Positions 1-9,396 are shown, numbered from the stretch's first letter. The stretch: 64,000 nucleotides of DNA from Pseudomonas fluorescens (GCF_019212185.1 NZ_CP078138.1:1284501-1348500), one strand, 5' to 3'. Numbers and translations are program-made. Notes: generated from the letters alone by a model not told the origin.

Positions 1-1
1 C

Positions 2-1687
2 TGGATGTCGGCAGCCGGTCACCCGGGCGAAGACGCACGTCTGTACGACACCGTGAAAGCGGTCGGCATGGAACTGTGCCCTGAGCTGGGTATCACCATT
101 CCGGTGGGCAAGGACTCGATGTCCATGGCCACGCGTTGGAACGAGGAAGGTGTCGACAAGACCGTGACCTCGCCGATGTCGCTAATCGTCACCGGCTTCG
201 CGCCAGTGACCGACATCCGTCAGACCCTGACCCCACAACTGCGCATGGACAAGGGTACCACCGACCTGATCCTGATCGACCTCGGTCGTGGTCAGAACCG
301 CATGGGCGCCTCGATCCTCGCCCAGGTTCACGGCAAGCTCGGTTCCCAGGCTCCGGACGTCGACGACGCCGAAGACCTGAAAGCCTTCTTCGCGGTGATC
401 CAGGGCCTCAACGCCGACGGCCACCTGCTGGCGTACCACGACCGTTCCGACGGTGGCCTGCTGACCAGCGCCGTGGAAATGGCCTTCGCCGGTCACTGTG
501 GTCTGAGCCTGAACCTCGACGGCCTGGCGGAAACGTCGGCTGACATCGCCGCAATCCTGTTCAACGAAGAGTTGGGTGCGGTGATCCAGGTTCGCCAGGA
601 CGCCACCCCGGACATCCTCGCGCAGTTCAGCGCTGCCGGTCTGGGCGACTGCGTCTCGGTGATCGGTCAGCCGATCAACAATGGCGAAGTCAGCATCACC
701 TTCAACGGCGAAACCGTATTCGAAGGCCAGCGCCGTCTGCTGCAACGCCAATGGGCGGAAACCAGCTACCAGATCCAGCGCCTGCGTGACAACGCCGACT
801 GCGCCGATCAAGAGTTCGACGTGGTGCTGGAAGAAGACAACCCGGGCCTGAGCGTCAAGCTCAGCTTCGACGTCAACCAGGACATCGCTGCGCCGTACAT
901 CAAGAAAGGCATCCGCCCACAGGTTGCCGTGCTGCGCGAGCAGGGTGTCAACGGTCAGGTGGAAATGGCTGCAGCCTTCGACCGCGCCGGTTTCAGTGCG
1001 ATCGACGTGCACATGAGCGACATTCTGGCCGGCCGCGTCGACCTGAACGAGTTCAAGGGCCTGGTGGCTTGCGGTGGCTTCTCCTACGGCGACGTACTGG
1101 GTGCCGGTGAAGGCTGGGCCAAGTCTGCGTTGTTTAACAGCCGTGCCCGCGATGCGTTCCAGGGTTTCTTCGAGCGCAACGACAGCTTCACCCTCGGCGT
1201 GTGCAACGGTTGCCAGATGATGTCCAACCTGCACGAGTTGATCCCGGGCAGCGAGTTCTGGCCGCACTTCGTGCGTAACCGCTCGGAGCAGTTCGAAGCC
1301 CGTGTGGCCATGGTCCAGGTCCAGGAATCGAACTCGATCTTCCTGCAGGGCATGGCCGGTTCGCGCATGCCGATCGCCATCGCTCACGGTGAAGGTCATG
1401 CCGAGTTCGAAAGCGAAGAGGCACTGCTCGAAGCCGACCTGTCCGGTTGCGTGGCGCTGCGTTTTGTCGACAACCACGGCAAGGTCACCGAAAGTTACCC
1501 GGCCAACCCGAACGGTTCGCCGCGCGGGATCACCGGCCTCACCAGCCGCGACGGTCGCGTGACCATCATGATGCCGCACCCGGAACGTGTGTTCCGCGCC
1601 GTGCAGAACTCGTGGCGCTCGGACGACTGGAACGAAGACGCTCCGTGGATGCGCATGTTCCGTAATGCTCGGGTCTGGGTGAACTAA
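2..1687 (+). CDS. purL: Phosphoribosylformylglycinamidine synthase, C-terminal part (5' truncated by window edge)
   Basis: This is the last 561 residues of the large single-chain FGAM synthase, which converts FGAR, glutamine and ATP to FGAM in de novo purine synthesis. The full-length family has about 1,300 residues, so the start lies before the window and the reading frame is open from base 2. The visible part covers the end of the synthetase half (GKDSMSM, SDGGLL) and the C-terminal class I glutaminase domain. The glutaminase domain is recognisable from the nucleophile-elbow motif [12 protein letters not shown], with its cysteine, and from a late [10 protein letters not shown] segment holding the catalytic histidine and glutamate. 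The stop is followed 20 bases later by a small gene on the same strand. Nothing is broken within the visible part. Confidence 0.97.
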   Translation, partial: WMSAAGHPGEDARLYDTVKAVGMELCPELGITIPVGKDSMSMATRWNEEGVDKTVTSPMSLIVTGFAPVTDIRQTLTPQLRMDKGTTDLILIDLGRGQNRMGASILAQVHGKLGSQAPDVDDAEDLKAFFAVIQGLNADGHLLAYHDRSDGGLLTSAVEMAFAGHCGLSLNLDGLAETSADIAAILFNEELGAVIQVRQDATPDILAQFSAAGLGDCVSVIGQPINNGEVSITFNGETVFEGQRRLLQRQWAETSYQIQRLRDNADCADQEFDVVLEEDNPGLSVKLSFDVNQDIAAPYIKKGIRPQVAVLREQGVNGQVEMAAAFDRAGFSAIDVHMSDILAGRVDLNEFKGLVACGGFSYGDVLGAGEGWAKSALFNSRARDAFQGFFERNDSFTLGVCNGCQMMSNLHELIPGSEFWPHFVRNRSEQFEARVAMVQVQESNSIFLQGMAGSRMPIAIAHGEGHAEFESEEALLEADLSGCVALRFVDNHGKVTESYPANPNGSPRGITGLTSRDGRVTIMMPHPERVFRAVQNSWRSDDWNEDAPWMRMFRNARVWVN

Positions 1688-1707
1688 GAACGGGTGGACT
1701 AAGGGCC

Positions 1708-2019
1708 GTGTACAAGCTCGGTTTTTTTGTTCCCGACAGCCATGTCGAGGTGGTCAAGAGTGCCGTATTCGCCGCCGGTGGCGGACGCATAGGGGCCTAT
1801 GACCACTGCGCCTGGCAAGCGCTTGGCCAGGGCCAGTTCCGACCACTGGACGGCAGTCAGCCGTTCATTGGCGAAGCCGGGCAGGTCGAGCGGGTCGAGG
1901 AATGGAAGGTCGAGTTGGTAGTGGCTGACGAGTTGATCCACTCGGTGGTGGTGGCGCTGAAACAGAGCCATCCCTATGAGACACCGGCGTATGAGGTGTG
2001 GCGGTTGGAGGATTTCTAA
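1708..2019 (+). CDS. Small NIF3/YqfO-like protein
   Basis: This 103-residue protein starts at a GTG 20 bases after the purL stop; GTG is the only start that keeps the conserved beginning MYKLGFFVPDSHVE. It resembles the stand-alone YqfO-type domain of the NIF3 superfamily, with the motifs GRIGAYDHCAWQ and SHPYETPAYEVW (histidine and glutamate in the last). The family is a trimeric metal-binding fold of unclear function; in some bacteria the domain is inserted in larger NIF3 proteins. Its position directly after purL suggests cotranscription, but I see no functional link. It is followed by a strong bidirectional terminator. Confidence 0.8.
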   Translation: MYKLGFFVPDSHVEVVKSAVFAAGGGRIGAYDHCAWQALGQGQFRPLDGSQPFIGEAGQVERVEEWKVELVVADELIHSVVVALKQSHPYETPAYEVWRLEDF

Positions 2020-2030
2020 CGGCTGAAATG

Positions 2031-2065
2031 AAAAACCCGCTGAGAGAGATTTCAGCGGGTTTTTT
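2031..2065. terminator. Bidirectional intrinsic terminator between the NIF3-like gene and nagE
   Basis: The stem AACCCGCTGA pairs with TCAGCGGGTT around a short loop. It is flanked by an A-run on the left and a T-run on the right, so it can stop both the plus-strand gene and the convergent nag operon. Confidence 0.9.
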
Positions 2066-2120
2066 GTTGCCCTGATTTTGTAGAGTCCTCGCGGCCTCTT
2101 CGCTGGCAGGACAATGTAAT

Positions 2121-3827
2121 CTAAACCCTGGCCCCAACCTCCCGCCGCTCAACCAGCCCCACCAGCGCCGCACTCAATCCCGCGGCCTTTTCCCCCACCA
2201 GCAAATGCCACACATTGCCCTCCAGCGCACTCGTACCCTGGCAACCCAGCTCCTTCAATTGATTCTGCGACAGCGCCTGGCCATCGGCCAATTGCAGGCG
2301 AATCCGGGTCAGGGCCACGCACTCCAGGTGCAGCACATTGTCGCTACCACCCAGGGCGCTGAGCCATTTTCGGGCTTCACTGCTCGGTACTGCCGGCACT
2401 GCTTCGTCTTCGGCCAACGCCGCAACCGGTATTGACCCGGTCATCGGCAGCGCCCGGCGGATTTCGTCTGCGATGCTGTCAGCCAGCGGCCCCACCACCA
2501 CCTGCAAACTCCCACCCTTGCCCGGACGGACCACGGCCATCGCACCGAGCGCTTTCAGATCGGCATCGTTGGCCTGGTTGCGGTCGACCATTTCCAGGCG
2601 CAAGCGAGTGGTGCAGGCGCCGATGGTGATCAGGTTCGCGGGGCCACCCAAGGCCTGGATGTAGGCACTGGCTCGCTGGTTGTCGCTCAGCTCGGCTTTT
2701 TCCGTGACGATATTGTCTTCCCGGCCCGGGGTTTTCAGATTGAAGCGGCGAATGCAGAAACTGAACACGTTGTAGTAAATCAACCCATAGACCAGACCCA
2801 CCGGCACCACCCTCCAGCCATTGGTCGACTTGCCCCAGCCGAGGATCATGTCGATAAAACCGCCGGAGAAGGTGAAGCCCAGGTGGATGTTCAGCGCGTT
2901 GGTGATCGCCATCGACAACCCGGTCAGCAGCGCATGCAGCAGAAACAGCAGCGGCGCGAGGAACATGAAGGCGAACTCGATCGGCTCGGTGACGCCGGTG
3001 AGGAACGAGGTCAGGGCCATCGACAGGAAGATCCCGCCCATCACCTTGCGCCGTTCCGGCAGGGCATTGCGGTACATCGCCAGGCAGGCGGCTGGCAGGC
3101 CGAACAGCATCACCGGGAACATGCCGGTGGTGAATTGGCCGCCCTTGGGGTCGCCGGCGAAATAGCGGGCGATGTCGCCGGTGACCAGGGCGCCGGTGGC
3201 CGGATCGGTGAAGTTGCCGAACACGAACCACGCCATGTTGTTGAGGATATGGTGCAGGCCAGTGACGATCAGCAGCCGGTTGAACACGCCGAAGATGAAC
3301 GCGCCGAAGCTGCCGCTTTCCATCATCAACGTACCGAAGCTGTTGATGCCCTGCTGGATCGGCGGCCAGATCAGGCCGAAGACTACGCCCAGGCCGACGG
3401 CGGCGAAGCCGGTGGCGATCGGGACGAAGCGGCGGCCACCGAAGAACGCCAGGTATTCCGGAAGCTTGATGTCCTTGAAGCGGTTGTACAGCGCGCCGGC
3501 CATCAGCCCGGCGACGATGCCGGCGAGCATTCCCATGTTGATGCTCGGATCGAGCACCTTGAGGGTCGAGACCATCACCAGGTAGCCAATCACCCCGGCC
3601 AGGCCGGCGGTGCCGTTGTTGTCCTTGGCGAAACCGACCGCAATGCCGATGGCGAAGATCATCGCCAGGTTGGCGAAAATCACCTGCCCGGCGTCGTGGA
3701 TGATCGCAATGTTCAACAGGTCGGTGTCGCCCAGGCGCAACAGCAGGCCGGCAATCGGCAGGATGGCAATGGGCAGCATCAATGCCCGGCCGAGGCGCTG
3801 CAGGCCTTCGATAAAGAGTTGGTACAT
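2121..3827 (-). CDS. nagE: N-acetylglucosamine PTS permease EIICB with a duplicated, degenerate EIIB domain
   Basis: This 568-residue integral membrane permease imports GlcNAc and phosphorylates it, with phosphate from the adjacent EIIA-HPr-EI protein. Residues about 1-365 form the hydrophobic EIIC domain (TEPIEFAF motif near residue 280). A first EIIB domain follows with the phospho-cysteine in GACTTRLR (Cys405). A second EIIB-like copy (about 485-560) has CVALTRIR instead; aligned on the arginine, the phosphorylation site is alanine (Ala505), so this copy should be unable to carry phosphate. The ATG at 3827 is chosen because GGAG lies eight bases upstream; an in-frame ATG 42 bases earlier has no such site. 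It is the last gene of the nag operon, 26 bases after nagF. Confidence 0.93.
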   Translation of the reverse strand: MYQLFIEGLQRLGRALMLPIAILPIAGLLLRLGDTDLLNIAIIHDAGQVIFANLAMIFAIGIAVGFAKDNNGTAGLAGVIGYLVMVSTLKVLDPSINMGMLAGIVAGLMAGALYNRFKDIKLPEYLAFFGGRRFVPIATGFAAVGLGVVFGLIWPPIQQGINSFGTLMMESGSFGAFIFGVFNRLLIVTGLHHILNNMAWFVFGNFTDPATGALVTGDIARYFAGDPKGGQFTTGMFPVMLFGLPAACLAMYRNALPERRKVMGGIFLSMALTSFLTGVTEPIEFAFMFLAPLLFLLHALLTGLSMAITNALNIHLGFTFSGGFIDMILGWGKSTNGWRVVPVGLVYGLIYYNVFSFCIRRFNLKTPGREDNIVTEKAELSDNQRASAYIQALGGPANLITIGACTTRLRLEMVDRNQANDADLKALGAMAVVRPGKGGSLQVVVGPLADSIADEIRRALPMTGSIPVAALAEDEAVPAVPSSEARKWLSALGGSDNVLHLECVALTRIRLQLADGQALSQNQLKELGCQGTSALEGNVWHLLVGEKAAGLSAALVGLVERREVGARV

Positions 3828-3853
3828 GGCGTGTCTCCGTGGATTCTTGTTGT

Positions 3854-6370
3854 TCAGGCCAGCGGCCAATGTTGCCGGCAGGCGTTACGCACGGCGGCGG
3901 CGCTGGGCAACTTGAGCAGCTCGGCGCTCAGGCGCTGGCAATCGGCGGCGTCCAGTTGGCGCACGCGCGCCTTGATTTCACCGATTTGCGGCGGGCTCAC
4001 TGACAGCTCGCGAACCCCCAGGCCCAGCAGTACCGGCGTCGCCAGCGGGTCAGAGGCCAGTGCGCCGCAGACGCCAACCCAGCGCTGATGAAGGGCGGCG
4101 CCAGCGCAGGTCTGGGCGATCAGGCGCAACAGCGCCGGGTGCATGGCGTCGACGCGGGCGGCGAGACCGGCGTGGTCGCGGTCCATGGCCAGGGTGTACT
4201 GGGACAGGTCGTTGGTGCCGATGGACAGGAAGTCCGCGTGCTCGGCCAGTTGTTCGGCGAGCAGGGCGGCGGCCGGGACTTCGATCATTACCCCCAGCTC
4301 TGGACGCTGGCTGATCTGCAACTCGCCGCAGAGCGCTTCGAGGCGCTGGCGGATCTGCAGCAGTTCATCCACTTCGCTGACCATCGGCAGCAGAATCCGG
4401 CAACGCTGGAGGGGAGTGACCTGCAGCAGGGCGCGTAATTGCTGGTCGAGCAGTTCCGGGCGTACCTGGGCCAGGCGAATTCCGCGCAGGCCGAGCACCG
4501 GATTGGCCTCGGCGGGCAGCGGCAGGTAGTCGAGTTGTTTGTCGCCACCAACGTCGATGGTGCGGATGATTACTGGCTTGTCGCCCATGGTATCCATCAC
4601 GGCTTGATAGGCTTGGCGTTGCTCCTGTTCGTCCGGTGCGGTCTGGCGATCGACGAACAGAAACTCGGTGCGCAGCAGGCCGACACCATCGGCGCCGCCC
4701 TTAAAGGCATCGGCGGCTTCGTGGCTGGAGGCGACATTGGCGGCCACTTCCATGTGGATGCCATCGAGGGTCACGGCCGGTTCGTGAGCCTGGGTCTGCT
4801 GACGGGCACGGCGTTGCTGTTGCTCGTCGCGAGCTTGGACGACTTGCGCCAGGCGCTGGGCATCGGGCGTCAATTCCAGACGGCCACCGTCAGCATCCAG
4901 CACTACCGCGTGACCTTGGGTTTGTTCAAGCAGGCTGGCGCCGAGGGCGACCACGCACGGCAAACCCTTGCCCCGGGCGAGAATCGCCACGTGGGAAGTG
5001 GCGCCGCCTTCGGCCATACACAGACCGGCGACGCCCTGTTCGCACAGTTGCAGCAAGTCCGATGGAGTCAGCTCGTGGGCCGCGACTATCGCGCCTACCG
5101 GGATGTCGTAGTGCCATTCCTCACCGAGCAGGGCGCGCAACACCCGTTGTCGTAGGTCGCGCAAGTCGTTGGCGCGCTCGGCCAACAGCTGGTTGCCGAG
5201 TTGCAACAGGACCTGGCATTGGGCTTCGATCGATTGGCTCCAGGCATGGGTCGCGGCGCTCCCTTGTTCGATGGCCTGATAGGCCGCGTCGAGCAGGGCC
5301 GGGTCTTCAAGCAGGGCGAGGTGGGCGGCGAAGATTTGCTCTTCTTCTACCTGCCGGTGTTTCTGCGCTGCGGTGAGGGTTTCGCGGATCTCATTGCGCA
5401 CCTGTTCCAGGGCGGTAGCGAGAGCTAGGCGCTCCTGCGCAGGATGGTGATTGCCGGTGTCTTCGCGCAGGTGGATCGCTGCCAGTTGGAACAGGGTGCC
5501 GCCGACAAGCCCGGGCGCGGCGCAGACACCCTGAAGCACACCCGCTTCGGCATCGCGCGGGGGCTGCACAATAGCAGTTGGCACGGCGCTCTGATGAGCG
5601 TCATGCACTGCCGTCGACAGCGCCGTGATCAAGGCTTGCAGCGCCGCGTCGGCGTCCGCGCCCTGGCAACTGACCTGGACTTCATCCTGTTCACCAATGC
5701 CCAGACCCATCAGCCCGATCAGGCTGTCACAGGACGCCGATTTGCCGGCGAAGTGCAGTTGCGAACGGCTGCGAAATTGCTGGGCGGTCTGGCGGATCAA
5801 GGCGGCCGGACGCGCGTGCAGGCCGCCGCGATGGTTGATCCGTACCTGACCTTGCACCGGTACCGCCGATTCGTCCCCGTGGTGCTGCGCTCCATGACTG
5901 GCTTTGCGCACGATGTGCAGCAGGGCGTCGCCGACCTTGACGGGCTTGAGGGTAATCGGCAGGACCTGAAAGTCGTCGCTGTTGGTGAGGATTAACAAGC
6001 TGACCAGGCTTTTGCAGCCCTGAGCGACTCGGTCCAGGTCGAAGCGCAGCAGTGCGTCGCCCTGGCTGACGCGCGCGCCTTCCTCGACCAGCAAAGTGAA
6101 ACCCGCGCCTTGCAGGTTGACCGTATCCAGGCCCAGGTGCAGCAGCAATTCGGCGCCATTGTCGGTGCGCAGGGTCATAGCGTGACGGGTACGCGCAACC
6201 TGGATCACAACGCCGCTGCAGGGGGCGTGCAGCGTGTCGTTCAACGGGTCGATGGCGATCCCGTGACCCATGGCGCCGCTGGCGAACACTGGGTCGGGAA
6301 CCTTGGCCAGTGTCAGCACCGGACCGCTGAGCGGGGCGCTGAGGATCAGCTCATTATTGTTGTTGGGCAT
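3854..6370 (-). CDS. nagF: Fused PTS phosphocarrier EIIA-HPr-Enzyme I for GlcNAc
   Basis: This 838-residue soluble protein carries the whole phosphorelay from phosphoenolpyruvate to NagE in one chain. The order is EIIA of the glucose type (residues about 1-145, phospho-histidine 78 in LLLHLGLDTV), HPr (about 170-260, His185 in GLHARPAA) and Enzyme I (about 280-838, His460 in GGATSHVAILAR, catalytic Cys768 in GVCGALASDP). All active residues are present. Pseudomonas lacks a general sugar PTS, so such fusions serve a dedicated sugar, here GlcNAc given the neighbours. The gene lies 24 bases downstream of nagB and 26 upstream of nagE. The ribosome site before the ATG is weak, which fits translation within an operon. 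Confidence 0.94.
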   Translation of the reverse strand: MPNNNNELILSAPLSGPVLTLAKVPDPVFASGAMGHGIAIDPLNDTLHAPCSGVVIQVARTRHAMTLRTDNGAELLLHLGLDTVNLQGAGFTLLVEEGARVSQGDALLRFDLDRVAQGCKSLVSLLILTNSDDFQVLPITLKPVKVGDALLHIVRKASHGAQHHGDESAVPVQGQVRINHRGGLHARPAALIRQTAQQFRSRSQLHFAGKSASCDSLIGLMGLGIGEQDEVQVSCQGADADAALQALITALSTAVHDAHQSAVPTAIVQPPRDAEAGVLQGVCAAPGLVGGTLFQLAAIHLREDTGNHHPAQERLALATALEQVRNEIRETLTAAQKHRQVEEEQIFAAHLALLEDPALLDAAYQAIEQGSAATHAWSQSIEAQCQVLLQLGNQLLAERANDLRDLRQRVLRALLGEEWHYDIPVGAIVAAHELTPSDLLQLCEQGVAGLCMAEGGATSHVAILARGKGLPCVVALGASLLEQTQGHAVVLDADGGRLELTPDAQRLAQVVQARDEQQQRRARQQTQAHEPAVTLDGIHMEVAANVASSHEAADAFKGGADGVGLLRTEFLFVDRQTAPDEQEQRQAYQAVMDTMGDKPVIIRTIDVGGDKQLDYLPLPAEANPVLGLRGIRLAQVRPELLDQQLRALLQVTPLQRCRILLPMVSEVDELLQIRQRLEALCGELQISQRPELGVMIEVPAAALLAEQLAEHADFLSIGTNDLSQYTLAMDRDHAGLAARVDAMHPALLRLIAQTCAGAALHQRWVGVCGALASDPLATPVLLGLGVRELSVSPPQIGEIKARVRQLDAADCQRLSAELLKLPSAAAVRNACRQHWPLA

Positions 6371-6394
6371 GGCTCGGTACTCGACTCGGGCGAT

Positions 6395-7417
6395 TTAGTG
6401 GGTGCGGGTGACTTTGCTCAGGTGCCGTGGCTGATCCGGGTCCATGCCGCGCGCCTGAGCAAGGCCGGCGGCCATTACATAAAAACTCTGGATGGCGAGG
6501 ATTGGGTCGAGCGCCGGGTGTTCGGCGCGACTCAGCGTCAGGTCGCGTTCACTGACGTCATCAGGCGCGGCCAGCAGCACCCGGGCACCGCGCTGGCGCA
6601 TTTCTGCCGCCAGGCTCAGCAGGCCAGCCTGTTCCGCGCCGCGTGGGGCGAACACCAGCAATGGGTAGTTGTCGCTGATCAGGGCCATCGGACCGTGTTT
6701 CACTTCGGCGCTGCTGAAGGCTTCGGCCTGAATGGCCGAGGTTTCCTTGAGTTTCAGCGCCGCTTCCTGGGCGATGGCAAACCCGGCGCCGCGGCCGATC
6801 ACCATCAGGCGCTGGCAGTCACGCAGGGCATCGATGGCCGGCGTCCAGTCCTGAGTTGCAGCGTCGCGCAGGCCCTGAGGCAGTTCCAGGCCGGCTTCGA
6901 GCAACTCGGCGTCCTGCTTCCAGTGTGCCACCAGGCGCGCGCTGGCGCTGAGGGTGGCAATGAAACTTTTGGTTGCGGCGACGCTGCTTTCAGTGCCGGC
7001 GCACAGCGGCAGGCTGAATTCGCACGCCGCTTCCAGTGGCGAATCCTCGGCGTTGACCATGGCAATGCTCAGGGCGCCGCGTTTGCGCAGCAGGCGCAGG
7101 CTGTTGACCAGATCCGGGCTCTGCCCCGATTGGGAAAAGGCGAATACCGCCTGGCCGCTGACTTTCAGTGGAGCCTGTTGCATGGTCACTACCGACATCG
7201 GCAGCGAGGCCACCGGCACGCCAACCTGTTGCATGGTCAGGTAGGCAAAGTAGCTGGCGGCGTGATCGGAGCTGCCCCGAGCGACGGTCATTGCCACTTG
7301 CGGTGGCTGGCGATTCAGGCGTCCGGCAATTTCGATCAACGCCGGGTCGAGTTGCTGCAGTTGGGCTTCGACGGCCAGGTGCGAGGACAGCGCCTCTTCA
7401 AGCATTTTTGAAGTCAA
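6395..7417 (-). CDS. nagB: SIS-domain glucosamine-6-phosphate deaminase (NagB-II type)
   Basis: This 340-residue cytoplasmic enzyme has two sugar isomerase (SIS) domains and resembles the C-terminal half of GlmS without the glutaminase domain. Visible sugar-phosphate motifs are VARGSSDHAASYF, FSQSGQSPDLV and SVAATKSF, and the late SSAEVKHGPMAL. Enzymes of this type convert glucosamine-6-phosphate to fructose-6-phosphate and ammonia, taking over from the classical NagB. Two starts compete: TTG at 7417, six bases after GGAG and overlapping the nagA stop by 20 bases, and ATG at 7405, 18 bases after the same GGAG. I prefer the TTG on ribosome-site spacing. It sits between nagA and nagF, which supports the assignment. 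Confidence 0.9.
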   Translation of the reverse strand: MTSKMLEEALSSHLAVEAQLQQLDPALIEIAGRLNRQPPQVAMTVARGSSDHAASYFAYLTMQQVGVPVASLPMSVVTMQQAPLKVSGQAVFAFSQSGQSPDLVNSLRLLRKRGALSIAMVNAEDSPLEAACEFSLPLCAGTESSVAATKSFIATLSASARLVAHWKQDAELLEAGLELPQGLRDAATQDWTPAIDALRDCQRLMVIGRGAGFAIAQEAALKLKETSAIQAEAFSSAEVKHGPMALISDNYPLLVFAPRGAEQAGLLSLAAEMRQRGARVLLAAPDDVSERDLTLSRAEHPALDPILAIQSFYVMAAGLAQARGMDPDQPRHLSKVTRTH

Positions 7418-8504
7418 TGTCTTCTCCTTCGACCATCACGGCGGTCAGTGTCAGTGAGCGATCCAGGCGCACGCAGTCGGCCCAGGCGCCGGGTTGCAGG
7501 CGTCCGCGTTCGTTGATGCCGAGGTAGTCGGCGGGAAATTGCGACAGGCGTTGTGAGGCTTCGGCCAGCGGCAGGCCGATTTTCACCAGGTTGCGCAGGG
7601 CCTGATCCATGGTCAGGGTGCTGCCGGCGAGGGTGCCATCGGGCAGACGCACGCCGCCCAGGCATTTGGTCACGGTATGGCTGCCCAACTTGTATTCGCC
7701 GTCCGGCATGCCGGCGGCTGCGCTGGAGTCGGTCACGCAGTACAGGCAGGGGATTGAGCGCAGCGCCACGCGAATCGCGCCCGGGTGCACGTGCAGCAGG
7801 TCCGGAATCAGCTCGGCGTATTTGGCGTGGGCCAGCGCCGCGCCAACAATCCCCGGTTCGCGGTGATGCAGCGGGCTCATGGCGTTGTACAGGTGAGTGA
7901 AGCTGGTGGCTCCGGCTTCCAGCGCGGCCAAGCCTTCCTCGTAGCTGCCCAGGGTGTGGCCGAGTTGCAGGCGCACACCACGCTCGCTCAGGGTGCGGAT
8001 CAGTTGAGCGTGACCGGCGATTTCCGGGGCGATGGTAATCACCCGGATGGGTGCCAGGGCCATGTACGACTCGACTTCGGCCAGCAGTGCGGTGTGAGCG
8101 AAGTTCGGCTGTGCGCCGAGTTTTCCCGGATTGATGTAGGGCCCTTCCAGATGAACGCCCAGAACCCGGGCGCAGCCGGCAGGGCGTTGTTCGCAGAACT
8201 CACCGACCTGCTCCAGCACCCGAGCGATTTCCTCGCTGGGGGCGGTCATGGTGGTGGCCAGGAGCGCCGTGGTGCCGAAGCGCACATGGGTGCGGGTGAT
8301 GGTTTCGAAGGCGGGTGTGCCTTCCATCAAGTCCTTGCCGCCGCCGCCATGCACATGCAGGTCGATAAAACCCGGTAGCAGGTAAGGGAGATCGTTGTCC
8401 GCCGGATCGCAGGGCTGGCCTTCGATGCGCACGACCTTGCCGTGTTCATGGATCAGCCGGCCGCGAATCCAGCCGTTCGCGGTGAGGATGTTGTCTTCAG
8501 ACAT
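7398..8504 (-). CDS. nagA: N-acetylglucosamine-6-phosphate deacetylase
   Basis: This 368-residue amidohydrolase-superfamily enzyme removes acetate from GlcNAc-6-phosphate, giving glucosamine-6-phosphate for NagB. It shows the metal-binding IDLHVHGGGG, the family block VHLEGPYINPGKLGA, the histidine-containing LQLGHTLGSYEEGL and FTHLYNAM, and the catalytic aspartate region CVTDSSAAAGMPDGEY. The length is normal for the family. The 3' end overlaps the nagB start, and the 5' end is 19 bases from nagR, so translation is probably coupled through the operon. The ribosome site is weak. Confidence 0.95.
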   Translation of the reverse strand: MSEDNILTANGWIRGRLIHEHGKVVRIEGQPCDPADNDLPYLLPGFIDLHVHGGGGKDLMEGTPAFETITRTHVRFGTTALLATTMTAPSEEIARVLEQVGEFCEQRPAGCARVLGVHLEGPYINPGKLGAQPNFAHTALLAEVESYMALAPIRVITIAPEIAGHAQLIRTLSERGVRLQLGHTLGSYEEGLAALEAGATSFTHLYNAMSPLHHREPGIVGAALAHAKYAELIPDLLHVHPGAIRVALRSIPCLYCVTDSSAAAGMPDGEYKLGSHTVTKCLGGVRLPDGTLAGSTLTMDQALRNLVKIGLPLAEASQRLSQFPADYLGINERGRLQPGAWADCVRLDRSLTLTAVMVEGEDIDFKNA

Positions 8505-8523
8505 GGGACGGTTCTCTGGCCTG

Positions 8524-9255
8524 TTATCGACGCAGTTCAGCGACGAAATCGTAGTAATCGTTGCGGCAATAGGTGTCGGTGACTTCGATTGGCGTGTTGT
8601 CTTCGAGGTAGCCGACCCGGGTCATCAGCAACATGGCAGTGCCCGGCGCTATGCCCACCAGCGCAGCGAATTCGTCCGAGGCGTTGATCGCCTGGATGTG
8701 CTGCAGGGCGCGGACCACCGGTTTGCCGATGCCGTCGAGGTAGTGGTAGAGCGAATCGCCGACGGCCTGGGGCTGGGCAATGATCGAGGCGGGCAGGGTG
8801 CTCATTTCGATCGCCATTACGGTGTCGTCGGCTTTGCGCAGGCGCTTGAGGCGCGCGACTTTGTCGTAGGGCGACAGGGCCAGGCGAATCAGTTCTTCAT
8901 GGGTCGGTTGGGTGATTTCCCGTTGCAGCCATTGCGAACTGGGGGAAAAGCCTTTGAGACGAAGCATTTCGCTGAAGCCAGAGAGACGCGACAGCGGCTG
9001 TTCCAGGCGCGGCGTAATGAAGGTGCCAGAGCCTTGGTTGCGACGGATAAGACCTTGCTCGAACAAGACTTCCAGGGCTTTGCGCGCGGTCACTCGGGAA
9101 ATGTTCAACAGCTCGCTGAGGTTGCGTTCCGAGGGCAGTGCCTGTTCGGCTTTCCAGTGGCCGGCGTGAATGGCCGCTTCCAGGTTGCGCGCCAGTTGCA
9201 GGTACAACGGCGTAGGCTGAGAGTCATCGAGGCGTAGGGCCTGGAGGTCGTTCAT
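8524..9255 (-). CDS. nagR: GntR/HutC-family transcriptional regulator of the nag operon
   Basis: This 243-residue protein has an N-terminal winged helix of the GntR type (LPSERNLSELLNISRVTARK) and a C-terminal UTRA ligand-binding domain, which in the family binds sugar phosphates. As the first gene of the operon it probably represses itself and nagABFE and is released by GlcNAc-6-P or GlcN-6-P; the inducer is inference. The ATG at 9255 follows GGAAACGACCT. An upstream in-frame extension to 9318 would run through the promoter and operator and is rejected. The DNA upstream carries matching tandem TGGTATT boxes. Confidence 0.9.
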   Translation of the reverse strand: MNDLQALRLDDSQPTPLYLQLARNLEAAIHAGHWKAEQALPSERNLSELLNISRVTARKALEVLFEQGLIRRNQGSGTFITPRLEQPLSRLSGFSEMLRLKGFSPSSQWLQREITQPTHEELIRLALSPYDKVARLKRLRKADDTVMAIEMSTLPASIIAQPQAVGDSLYHYLDGIGKPVVRALQHIQAINASDEFAALVGIAPGTAMLLMTRVGYLEDNTPIEVTDTYCRNDYYDFVAELRR

Positions 9256-9305
9256 AGGTCGTTTCCGATGCGGATGTAGGATTGTTGTCGCCCGGTTGTG
9301 GGGCG

Positions 9306-9334
9306 AAACTAATACCACTTAAATACCATGTCAA
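9306..9334 (-). promoter_or_regulatory. nagR promoter with tandem TGGTATT operator in the spacer
   Basis: On the minus strand a perfect TTGACA (9334-9329) is followed directly by TGGTATTTAAGTGGTATT (9328-9311) and then TAGTTT (9311-9306) as a weak -10. Two identical TGGTATT boxes repeat with an 11-bp period, one helical turn, inside the 17-bp spacer. A repressor bound here would block polymerase. Tandem TGGTATT boxes are, as I recall, the target type of NagQ-class GntR regulators; that recall is unchecked. Confidence 0.7.
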
Positions 9335-9396
9335 CGCCAGTGACGGGCGGCGGGCAGGCGAAAACGTGCCGGGCTTTGGGCAGCGTCGGGGTTGGC

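Noticed and set aside
182..1579. Long open frame antisense to purL (about 465 codons)
   Set aside because: It has no ribosome site, its composition follows the mirrored codon bias of purL, and the opposite strand encodes a clear conserved enzyme.
2883..4088. 401-codon frame antisense to nagE and nagF
   Set aside because: It spans two real genes and their gap. It is a shadow of codon bias, rich in E, Q, H and R without any domain-like pattern.
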